Of a stretch of DNA of 5,276 nucleotides, positions 1 through 5,276 are shown piece by piece; the stretch's first letter is position 1; every line of letters starts with the position of its first letter. The translations under genes and the position numbers were made by a program. The stretch spans positions 1 through 5,276 of the forward strand of contig RFHZ01000467.1 of assembly GCA_003696125.1 (NCBI GenBank), in the 5' to 3' direction. The notes under the pieces were generated by a model that saw only the letters and a program-made list of their open reading frames with translations, was not told the DNA's origin and made no database searches. The DNA is from Nitrospinota bacterium (GTDB lineage: Bacteria; Tectomicrobia; Entotheonellia; J063).

Positions 1-2
1 AG

Positions 3-1058
3 CGCCTGAAGCGGGCAGGGGCTGTGCTTCTGGGAAAGACCAATCTGCATGAGCTGGCCTTTGGCACCACCAGTGCCAATGTCCACTACGGACCGGTCCG
101 CAATCCCTGGAATCTGGAGTATCATCCCGGAGGATCCAGTGGCGGGTCTGCTGCTGCTGTCGCAGCCGGCCTGGCCGATGGCGCGCTGGGCAGTGATACC
201 GGTGCCTCCATCCGCCAGCCGGCTGCCTGTTGCGGTATTGTCGGGTTAAAGCCGACTTTTGGCTTGGTCAGCAAGTTTGGGGGACTCCCCCTCTCCTGGT
301 CCATGGATCATGCCGGGCCCATGACCCGCACGGTGATCGATGCGGCCCTGCTGCTCCAGGTCCTGGCCGGTTATGATCCGCGTGACCCAGGTTCTGTGCG
401 GCGACCGGTACCGGAGTATACCCGGCATATCGATCAGGGTATCCGCGGCTATAAGATCGGAATCGCACGGGACTACTTCTTTGAGGGATGCGATCCAGAG
501 GTGGTGGACTGCGTTGAACAGTCGCTGGAGACGTTTCGCCAGCTCGGGGCAACGGTCGAAGAGATTCCCCTCCCCGATATGCGGGTGGCCCGGGCCGCGG
601 GAACGGTCATCCTCTTCTCCGAAGCCACCGCCTATCATGCCGGCCATCTGCGACGGCGACCAGAAGCCTTTAGCCCTGAAGTGAAGGCTTTGATCGAGAT
701 GGGAGGATTCTTTACCGCCGTCCACTACGTCCAGGCGCAGCGGTTGCGACGCTATCTCACGCAGGAGACCCTGAAGGCCCTGGCTCCGTACCAGGCGATG
801 GTCATGCCCACTTCCCCGGTTCCGGCCACCCCGATCGAGCCTGATCCTCCCGGACACGCCTCTCTGCGTCCCCGCAATACCCTCCCCTTCGATCTGATCA
901 GCCTGCCGGCCATCTCTCTCCCCTGCGGCTTTACCAGAGCCGGTCTCCCGGTAGGGCTCCAGATCGTGGGAAAGCCTTTTGCCGAGGCCGAGGTCCTGCG
1001 GATTGCCTATGCCTATGAGCAGGCCACTCCCTGGCATGAGAAGCATCCGGCGCTCTGA
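3..1058 (+). CDS. Amidase-signature family hydrolase, 5'-truncated by window edge
   Basis: C-terminal part of an amidase-signature enzyme (amide C-N hydrolase, presumably cytosolic). The frame is open from base 3 (RLKRAGAVLLGKTNLHE), so the GTG at 24 is an internal valine and not a start. About 351 codons are present. The family is usually 450-490 residues, so roughly 110-130 residues, including the catalytic lysine, lie upstream. The glycine/serine-rich signature is clear: GGSSGGSA, with the cis-serine near base 138, and GSDTGASIRQPAA, with the nucleophilic serine at 207-209. These serines are 23 residues apart, as expected for the family. The C terminus (LPAISLPCGFTRAGLPVGLQIVG, then AYEQATPWHEKHP) and the SMDHAGPMTRTV block resemble stand-alone amidases more than true GatA, and no gatB follows. 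A GatA-like role cannot be excluded and the substrate is unknown. The gene ends at an intrinsic terminator and is transcribed separately from gyrA. Confidence 0.88.
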   Translation, partial: RLKRAGAVLLGKTNLHELAFGTTSANVHYGPVRNPWNLEYHPGGSSGGSAAAVAAGLADGALGSDTGASIRQPAACCGIVGLKPTFGLVSKFGGLPLSWSMDHAGPMTRTVIDAALLLQVLAGYDPRDPGSVRRPVPEYTRHIDQGIRGYKIGIARDYFFEGCDPEVVDCVEQSLETFRQLGATVEEIPLPDMRVARAAGTVILFSEATAYHAGHLRRRPEAFSPEVKALIEMGGFFTAVHYVQAQRLRRYLTQETLKALAPYQAMVMPTSPVPATPIEPDPPGHASLRPRNTLPFDLISLPAISLPCGFTRAGLPVGLQIVGKPFAEAEVLRIAYAYEQATPWHEKHPAL

Positions 1059-1076
1059 CCTGCCTCTCTTCCTCTG

Positions 1077-1104
1077 ACCCGGATCGTGCACCGGTCCGGG
1101 TTTT
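1077..1104 (+). terminator. Intrinsic terminator after the amidase gene
   Basis: The arm at 1077-1086 (ACCCGGATCG) pairs with 1092-1101 (CGGTCCGGGT), giving 10 pairs with one G-U and a 5-base loop. It is followed directly by a short T-tract at 1101-1104. It lies 18 bases after the amidase stop codon. The T-tract is only four long, so termination may be incomplete. Confidence 0.75.
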
Positions 1105-1105
1105 C

Positions 1106-1114
1106 TGCTATAAT
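1106..1114 (+). promoter_or_regulatory. Extended -10 promoter for gyrA
   Basis: TGC-TATAAT is a perfect -10 hexamer (1109-1114) with the TGn extension. It begins two bases after the T-tract of the upstream terminator. No convincing -35 exists at 16-18 bp spacing, because that region is the terminator stem, so recognition would rely on the extended -10. Transcription should start near 1120-1123, giving a leader of about 90 bases before the gyrA ATG. The leader contains short inverted repeats (for example AGGTT 1155-1159 with AACCT 1180-1184) but no recognisable riboswitch. Confidence 0.65.
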
Positions 1115-1212
1115 GAAGCACACGGTTGCGGGAGGGAGGAGAGACCCTCGAAACAGGTTCCATGCAGTGGACGTGAATCAACCTAGGCAGAGAAGGAGTG
1201 AAAAGAGGACGT

Positions 1213-3666
1213 ATGGCTGTTCTAGAACATGAGGTACCCCGGGAGGTCCCGGTCAATATTGAAGAAGAGGTCAAGAGTGCTTTTCTCGATTATGCCATGT
1301 CGGTCATCATCAGCCGGGCCCTTCCGGATGTCCGAGATGGCTTGAAACCGGTGCACCGTCGCATTCTGGTGACCATGCATGACCTGCGCCTGACCCATAA
1401 CCGTCCCTATCGCAAGTGTGCCAAGATCGCGGGAGATGTGAGTGGAAACTATCACCCACATGGGGAGGCGGTCGTTTATCCCTCTCTGGTCCGCATGGCC
1501 CAGCCTTTTTCGCTCCGCTACCCCCTGGTGGATGGACAGGGGAACTTCGGGTCCATAGATGGGGACCCGCCAGCGGCCATGCGCTATACAGAGGCCCGGA
1601 TGACGCGTATTGCCGAGGAGATGCTGCGTGATATCGAGGAGGAGACGGTCGATTTCGTTCCCAATTACGATGGGACTCGTGAGGAGCCGGTAGTGCTCCC
1701 CTCCCGTATCCCCAATCTCTTGATTAACGGCTCCTCTGGCATTGCCGTCGGCATGGCCACCAACATCCCACCGCATAATCTGCGTGAGGTCATCGACGCT
1801 CTGGTCATGCTACTCGATCACCCCGATATGAGCGTAGACGATCTCCTCCTGCTGATTCCCGGTCCAGATTTTCCTACGGCCGGTTTCATCTATGGGGAAA
1901 AAGGGATCCGGGATGCCTATGCCACCGGTCGAGGCCTGATTCAACTCCGGGCCCGGGCCCTTTTCGAGGAGGCGAAGCGGGGAGAACGGGAGCGGATAGT
2001 CATTGTTGAGCTCCCCTATCAGGTCAATAAGGCCCGGCTGGTGGAGGAGATTGCCGAGCTGGTCCGTGATCGGGTGATCGAGGGGATTGCCGATCTGCGG
2101 GATGAGTCGGATCGAAACGGGATGCGCATCGTGATCGAGTTGAAGCGGAATGAGAATGCCCAGGTCATCCTGAATCAACTCTACAAGCATACCCACATGC
2201 AGGTGACCTTTGGCATCATCATGCTCGCCCTGGTCAACAATCAGCCCCGCATATTGACGCTGAAAGAGCTGCTCACCCATTTCCTCAATCACCGCAAAGA
2301 GGTCATCGTACGGCGGACCCGTTTTCGGCTGCGCAAGGCCCAGGAGAGGCTCCACGTCCTGCAGGGACTGAAAACCGCTCTGGAGCATATCGATCGCGTC
2401 CTCACCATCTTGCGCCGGGCCCCTTCTCCGCAGGAGGCCCGGGAGACGCTTGTTTCCACGCTGTCCCTGAGTCCCACGCAGGCCCAGGCGATTCTCGATA
2501 TGCGTCTCCAACGCCTGACCGGCCTGGAGCGGGAGAAGATCCTGCAGGATTACCAGGAGGTGGAGACCCAGATCCAGACCCTGCAGGGGATTCTGTCCAG
2601 CGAGGAGCAGATCAAGGCGCTGATCAAAGAGGAATTGCTGGAGATTCGAGAGGAGTATGGGGATGAACGGCTTACCGACATCGTCCCCGAGATGCAGGAG
2701 ATCGAGCCCGAGGATCTCATCCCGGAGGAAGAGGTGGTGGTGGCCATCACCCATTCCGGCTATATCAAGCGGAGTCCGGTCCGTCTCTATCGCAGCCAGC
2801 ACCGGGGCGGGAAGGGGAGTCGAGCCATCCGGACCCGGGCCGAGGATGTGGTTGAGCACCTCTTTGTCACCTCGACCCACTTCTACCTGCTCTTCTTCAG
2901 TAATGTGGGGAAGGTGCACTGGCTCAAGGTGCATGAGATTCCCGAAGGGGGAGGCAATGCCCGGGGAAAGGCGATCGTCAATCTCCTCCAGCTCGAACCG
3001 GGAGAGAAGATAACCGCCTGCATCCCGGTAAAAGGTTTTGAAGAGGAAGCCTTTCTGGTGATGGCAACCCAGCAGGGGATCGTGAAGAAGACGCCGTTGA
3101 ACGCCTATGCCAACCTGCGCAGGGGAGGGATTCGCGCCATTAACCTCGACAACGGAGATCAACTGATTGCGGTGAGGATGACCAACGGGAAACAGAATCT
3201 CTTGCTCAGCACGGTGCAGGGAAAGGCGGTACAGTTCCCGGAGAGCGATGTGCGGCCGGTGGGGAGGACGGCGCGGGGGGTGATCGGTATTCGACTGGAG
3301 CCGGGAGATCAGGTGATCGGCATGGAGGTGGTGGAACCGGGGGTGAACATCCTTACGGTGACCGAAAACGGGTACGGAAAGCAGACCCCGCTGACCGAGT
3401 ATCCCTGCCAGGCCCGGGGAGGGAAGGGGGTCATCAACATTAAAACCACCCCCCGGAACGGCACGGTGGTAGGGGTGAAATCGGTCTGTGAGGCGGATGA
3501 ACTCATGCTCATCACCTCCAGCGGGAACCTGATCCGCCTGCAGGTCCGGGAGATCCCGGTAATCGGGCGGAACACGCAGGGGGTACGTTTGATCCGGCTG
3601 GAGGAAGAGGACAAGGTGGTGAGTCTGGCCCGCATTGCGGAAGAGGAGGAGGAAGAAGAGGAGTAG
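1213..3666 (+). CDS. gyrA: DNA gyrase subunit A
   Basis: Breakage-reunion subunit of DNA gyrase; with GyrB (not in this window) it introduces negative supercoils using ATP. The protein has 817 residues, normal for the family. In order: winged-helix and tower domains (about 20-350) with [36 protein letters not shown] near the N terminus; catalytic Tyr125 in [11 protein letters not shown], preceded by Arg124; a coiled-coil region (about 357-495); and a C-terminal beta-pinwheel (about 505-805). The GyrA box is QHRGGKG (529-535), supporting gyrase over ParC. The protein ends in eight glutamates. The ATG at 1213 is chosen: AGAGG (1204-1208) is 4 bases upstream and AAGGAG (1193-1198) 14 bases upstream. 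An in-frame GTG at 1198 would add five residues, but AAGGAG touches it, leaving no spacing. In the quinolone region, Ala86 and Pro90 replace E. coli Ser83 and Asp87. Transcription is from the promoter at 1106-1114; no terminator follows the stop codon. Confidence 0.97.
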   Translation: MAVLEHEVPREVPVNIEEEVKSAFLDYAMSVIISRALPDVRDGLKPVHRRILVTMHDLRLTHNRPYRKCAKIAGDVSGNYHPHGEAVVYPSLVRMAQPFSLRYPLVDGQGNFGSIDGDPPAAMRYTEARMTRIAEEMLRDIEEETVDFVPNYDGTREEPVVLPSRIPNLLINGSSGIAVGMATNIPPHNLREVIDALVMLLDHPDMSVDDLLLLIPGPDFPTAGFIYGEKGIRDAYATGRGLIQLRARALFEEAKRGERERIVIVELPYQVNKARLVEEIAELVRDRVIEGIADLRDESDRNGMRIVIELKRNENAQVILNQLYKHTHMQVTFGIIMLALVNNQPRILTLKELLTHFLNHRKEVIVRRTRFRLRKAQERLHVLQGLKTALEHIDRVLTILRRAPSPQEARETLVSTLSLSPTQAQAILDMRLQRLTGLEREKILQDYQEVETQIQTLQGILSSEEQIKALIKEELLEIREEYGDERLTDIVPEMQEIEPEDLIPEEEVVVAITHSGYIKRSPVRLYRSQHRGGKGSRAIRTRAEDVVEHLFVTSTHFYLLFFSNVGKVHWLKVHEIPEGGGNARGKAIVNLLQLEPGEKITACIPVKGFEEEAFLVMATQQGIVKKTPLNAYANLRRGGIRAINLDNGDQLIAVRMTNGKQNLLLSTVQGKAVQFPESDVRPVGRTARGVIGIRLEPGDQVIGMEVVEPGVNILTVTENGYGKQTPLTEYPCQARGGKGVINIKTTPRNGTVVGVKSVCEADELMLITSSGNLIRLQVREIPVIGRNTQGVRLIRLEEEDKVVSLARIAEEEEEEEE

Positions 3667-3716
3667 GGAATCGGGATTTGGGCTTGCCAGGAGCGGGTAC
3701 GGTTGGGAAAAAGAGG

Positions 3717-3745
3717 TTGACTCGAGGAGAGGGTACTGGTAACAT
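3717..3745 (+). promoter_or_regulatory. Promoter for the tRNA cluster
   Basis: TTGACT (3717-3722, 5/6 to the -35 consensus) and TAACAT (3740-3745, 4/6 to the -10) are separated by an ideal 17 bp, with TGG (3737-3739) giving an extended -10. Transcription would start near 3752, about 58 bases before the first tRNA. The rest of the gyrA-tRNA gap (3667-3809) is purine-rich and shows no gene or terminator, so gyrA read-through into the tRNAs is also possible. Confidence 0.6.
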
Positions 3746-3809
3746 ATCTGCGGTAGAGAAGAGCGAGGAAGAGAAGGTGGAGCCCGATGGTGCTGCGGAG
3801 TACGAGTAA

Positions 3810-3892
3810 GGAGGGCTGGACCGAACGGTAAGGCGGCGGTCTTGAAAACCGCTGGGCGTAAGCCCTTGGGGGTTCGAATCCCTCGCCCTCCG
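3810..3892 (+). tRNA. tRNA-Ser(TGA)
   Basis: Serine tRNA of class II with a long variable arm; it reads UCA and, by wobble, other UCN codons. Acceptor stem GGAGGGC (3810-3816) pairs with GCCCTCC (3885-3891), with discriminator G3892. The anticodon stem GCGGT/ACCGC encloses loop CTTGAAA with TGA at 3843-3845. The variable-arm hairpin GGGC-GTAA-GCCC is at 3854-3865, and the T arm holds the GGTTCGAATCC core. The CCA end is encoded (3893-3895). One oddity is that the three-pair D stem (3819-3821 with 3832-3834) has A11 opposite G24, where the other serine tRNAs here have normal pairs. First gene of the cluster. Confidence 0.95.
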
Positions 3893-3917
3893 CCATCAAC
3901 GGGATAACAGAATGATT

Positions 3918-4006
3918 GGAGAGGTGCTAGAGAGGTCGAATAGGGCGGCCTGCTAAGCCGTTGTACGGGTAACACCGTACCGTGGGTTCGAATCCCACCC
4001 TCTCCG
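3918..4006 (+). tRNA. tRNA-Ser(GCT)
   Basis: Serine tRNA reading AGC and AGU. Acceptor GGAGAGG (3918-3924) pairs with CCTCTCC (3999-4005), with discriminator G4006. The D stem is CTA/TAG. The anticodon loop CTGCTAA carries GCT at 3952-3954 on stem GCGGC/GCCGT. The long variable arm has a six-pair stem (GTACGG 3963-3968 with CCGTAC 3975-3980), and the T arm is canonical. CCA is not encoded; TTTT follows. It differs from the Ser(CGA) gene 200 bases downstream at only seven positions. It lies 22 bases after the encoded CCA of tRNA-Ser(TGA). Confidence 0.95.
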
Positions 4007-4026
4007 TTTTGGTTGAGAGCTCAAAT

Positions 4027-4100
4027 GCGCCCATAGCTCAGCCGGATAGAGCGCTTCCCTGCGGAGGAAGAGGTCAGAGGTTCGAATCCTCTTGGGCGCG
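4027..4100 (+). tRNA. tRNA-Arg(GCG)
   Basis: Standard 74-base class I tRNA. Acceptor GCGCCCA (4027-4033) pairs with TGGGCGC (4093-4099), with discriminator G4100. The D stem is GCTC/GAGC and the D loop has GGA, giving the A20 arginine identity base. The anticodon stem CTTCC/GGAAG encloses loop CTGCGGA with GCG at 4061-4063, and the T arm contains AGGTTCGAATCCT. CCA is not encoded. It should read CGC and CGU. Bacteria more often use an ACG anticodon, edited to inosine, for these codons. It sits between serine tRNA genes, 20 bases after one and 17 before the next, and probably shares their transcript. Confidence 0.94.
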
Positions 4101-4117
4101 TGAGACAGAGACAGGCA

Positions 4118-4212
<95 letters not shown>

Positions 4213-4231
4213 CGAAACGGGGAATGCCGGG

Positions 4232-4260
4232 CCGGTGTCGAGCAGGGAGAGACGCACCGG
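4232..4260 (+). other. Possible hairpin in the Ser(CGA)-Ser(GGA) spacer
   Basis: The 73-base spacer after tRNA-Ser(CGA), the longest in the cluster, contains CCGGTG (4232-4237) complementary to CACCGG (4255-4260). The stem can extend by two more pairs across a bulged T4238. No T-tract follows, so it is not an intrinsic terminator. It could be a processing structure or chance. Confidence 0.25.
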
Positions 4261-4282
4261 GAAGGGATAGAGAAGAGATCAA

Positions 4283-4370
4283 GGAGAGGTACCCAAGCGG
4301 TCGAAGGGGCGCGCCTGGAGAGCGCGTGTGCCCCAAAAGGGCACCGTGGGTTCGAATCCCACCCTCTCCG
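4283..4370 (+). tRNA. tRNA-Ser(GGA)
   Basis: Serine tRNA reading UCC and UCU. Acceptor GGAGAGG (4283-4289) pairs with CCTCTCC (4363-4369), with discriminator G4370. The D stem is CCC/GGG. The anticodon stem CGCGC/GCGCG encloses loop CTGGAGA with GGA at 4317-4319. The long variable arm is GTGCCC (4328-4333) paired with GGGCAC (4339-4344). Its acceptor and T arms are identical to those of the Ser(GCT) and Ser(CGA) genes, while its D arm, anticodon stem and variable arm differ. CCA is not encoded; TTTT follows. It completes the serine set and is the last tRNA before the terminator. Confidence 0.95.
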
Positions 4371-4456
4371 TTTTACACACAATGCTCAGGGGAGTAAGGC
4401 GGTCATAACCGTCTCAGACAGGCCTATTTTACGGGCAGGGAGAGCCAGGAAACGGT

Positions 4457-4490
4457 ATGCAGAGTGGAGAAGACTCTGCATTCCTTTTTT
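4457..4490 (+). terminator. Intrinsic terminator after the tRNA cluster
   Basis: A perfect 9-bp stem (ATGCAGAGT 4457-4465 with ACTCTGCAT 4473-4481), a 7-base loop and a run of six T at 4485-4490. It probably ends the tRNA transcript. The SRP RNA begins one or two bases after the T-run, so this element also lies where an SRP promoter would be expected. The preceding gap (4371-4456) shows only a small CGGT/ACCG inverted repeat at 4400-4411 and no gene. Confidence 0.8.
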
Positions 4491-4491
4491 C

Positions 4492-4766
4492 TGGGCCATG
4501 CTAGGTGGGGAGGTAGCGGTGCCCTGTAACCCGCAACCCGCTATAGCGGGGCTGAATTCCTCGCCAGCGGCCGGGTGGACGTCTGGACTGCCTTGAGTAG
4601 GAGGCGTTGAGAATCGGGTCTTACGCAACAGACAGTTGTGAACCCCGTCAGGTCCGGAAGGAAGCAGCGGTAAGCAATGTCGTCTGTGTGCCGTAAGGGT
4701 GCCTGGTTTGAGTCTTCTGCTCAAGTCCCGCAGGCGAACACCGGTCAATGGCAGGTGCATGGCCCA
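4492..4766 (+). ncRNA. ffs: Signal recognition particle RNA, large bacterial type with Alu domain
   Basis: RNA scaffold of the signal recognition particle, which binds Ffh and targets nascent membrane and secreted proteins to the membrane. The invariant helix 8 core GTCAGGTCCGGAAGGAAGC begins at 4647, with its GGAA tetraloop at 4656-4659. The ends pair perfectly over ten bases (TGGGCCATGC 4492-4501 with GCATGGCCCA 4757-4766), forming helix 1. The Alu domain near the 5' end has TAGCGG/CCGCTA (4514-4519 with 4538-4543) and the conserved TGTAA at 4525-4529. Helix 5 is supported by CTTGAG (4592-4597) with CTCAAG (4720-4725) and by ACAGAC (4628-4633) with GTCTGT (4682-4687). About 275 bases, like Bacillus scRNA and unlike the short E. 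coli 4.5S form. The ends are inferred from pairing. dnaX begins 28 bases later. Confidence 0.93.
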
Positions 4767-4794
4767 CCGCAAGGACTAGAGGCAAGGATAGGGT

Positions 4795-5276
4795 ATGTCC
4801 TATGTAGTCACGGCCAGAAAGTGGCGTCCCCAGACGTTTGCGGAGGTTATTGGTCAGGAGCATATTACACATACCCTGGAAAATGCCGTCAAGCAAGGCC
4901 GTATCGCTCATGCCTATCTCTTTTCCGGTACCCGTGGTGTCGGGAAGACCACCACCGCCCGTATCCTGGCCAAAGCCCTCAATTGCGTGCATGGTCCTAC
5001 CCCGGTTCCCTGTAACCGGTGTTCCCTCTGCCAGGAGATCAATGCCGGCTCTTCTGTCGATGTGATGGAGATCGATGGAGCGTCTAACCGCGGGATCGAT
5101 GAGATCCGCGAGCTGCGGGAAAGTGTTCGCTATGCTCCTGCCCAGGGAAAATACCGGGTCTATATCATTGACGAAGTGCACATGCTCACCAAGGAGGCCT
5201 TCAACGCCCTGCTCAAAACCCTGGAAGAACCTCCACCCCATGTCATCTTTATCTTTGCCACCACCGAACCCCATCG
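4795..5276 (+). CDS. dnaX: DNA polymerase III subunit gamma/tau, 3'-truncated by window edge
   Basis: Clamp-loader ATPase subunit of the replicative DNA polymerase III holoenzyme. The first 160 codons are present and remain open at the window end. The start is the ATG at 4795, with AAGGA at 4784-4788 six bases upstream; the protein begins [21 protein letters not shown], the classic DnaX N terminus. The Walker A motif GTRGVGKT is at residues 45-52. A zinc module follows with Cys64, Cys73, Cys76 and Cys79. [18 protein letters not shown] is at 92-109, the Walker B region IIDEVHML at 124-131, and the sensor 1 region FIFATTEPH at 152-160. The arginine-finger region and the C-terminal tau domain lie outside the window. 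No terminator separates it from the SRP RNA, so it may be transcribed with that RNA. recR and a YbaB-family gene often follow dnaX in bacteria. Confidence 0.97.
   Translation, partial: MSYVVTARKWRPQTFAEVIGQEHITHTLENAVKQGRIAHAYLFSGTRGVGKTTTARILAKALNCVHGPTPVPCNRCSLCQEINAGSSVDVMEIDGASNRGIDEIRELRESVRYAPAQGKYRVYIIDEVHMLTKEAFNALLKTLEEPPPHVIFIFATTEPH

Noticed and set aside
3-1058. Assignment as GatA of the Glu-tRNA(Gln) amidotransferase
   Set aside because: The SMDHAGP block and the C-terminal region look like stand-alone amidases, and no gatB follows. The N-terminal part that would help decide is missing.
246-1274. Long minus-strand open frame over the amidase gene
   Set aside because: It mirrors a clear coding frame on the + strand in GC-rich DNA, has low-complexity composition and resembles no family I recognise.
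1213-3666. Assignment as topoisomerase IV subunit ParC
   Set aside because: An almost complete GyrA box (QHRGGKG), the [13 protein letters not shown] context and a full C-terminal pinwheel point to GyrA.
1810-3975. 721-residue minus-strand open frame over gyrA and the first tRNA
   Set aside because: It is a shadow of the gyrA codon pattern and its N terminus runs through antisense tRNA sequence. GyrA on the + strand is unmistakable.
4013-4024. TTGAGAGCTCAA between tRNA-Ser(GCT) and tRNA-Arg as an operator or terminator
   Set aside because: It is only a 4-bp stem with a 4-base loop, not a true palindrome throughout, and has no T-run after it.
4372-4377. TTTACA as a -35 box for an SRP RNA promoter
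   Set aside because: It matches the consensus at 5/6, but no acceptable -10 lies 16-18 bp downstream (TAAGGC at 17), and it would start well before the terminator.
4648-5274. Minus-strand open frame over SRP RNA and dnaX, and + strand frames at 4677-5015 and 4838-5065
   Set aside because: They overlap conserved SRP RNA and the dnaX reading frame, which carries Walker motifs and zinc cysteines.

Overview
The window is a stretch of ordinary bacterial chromosome carrying information-processing genes. From left to right it holds the 3' part of an amidase-signature hydrolase gene, a complete DNA gyrase subunit A gene (gyrA), a cluster of five tRNA genes, the signal recognition particle RNA gene (ffs/scr) and the 5' part of dnaX. 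All genes lie on the + strand. By eye the GC content is moderately high, and codon use looks similar in the three proteins. No phage, transposon, CRISPR or defence genes are visible.

Organism: the SRP RNA is the large type, with an Alu domain and a closing helix between its 5' and 3' ends. Bacillota have this type, as do some other (often thermophilic) lineages. The order tRNA-Ser, SRP RNA, dnaX is also typical of Bacillota. The GyrA active-site region ([10 protein letters not shown], then [13 protein letters not shown]) is not of the standard Bacillus or proteobacterial type. A Bacillota-like or deep-branching, possibly thermophilic, bacterium is therefore likely, but the phylum cannot be fixed from this window.

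Layout: 1-1058, amidase without its N terminus; 1077-1104, intrinsic terminator; 1106-1114, extended -10 promoter directly after its T-tract; 1213-3666, gyrA; 3667-3809, gap with a good sigma-70-type promoter; 3810-4370, tRNA-Ser(TGA), tRNA-Ser(GCT), tRNA-Arg(GCG), tRNA-Ser(CGA), tRNA-Ser(GGA); 4371-4456, gap without a clear feature; 4457-4490, strong intrinsic terminator; 4492-4766, SRP RNA; 4795 to the window end, dnaX.

Function: gyrA and dnaX serve DNA topology and replication, and the tRNAs and SRP RNA serve translation and protein export. The most notable feature is that the four serine tRNAs together read all six serine codons, so the set is complete in about 560 bp. The Ser(GCT) and Ser(CGA) genes are near copies that differ mainly in the anticodon arm. 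The arginine tRNA has the anticodon GCG rather than the usual bacterial ACG. I found no convincing undescribed multi-gene system.
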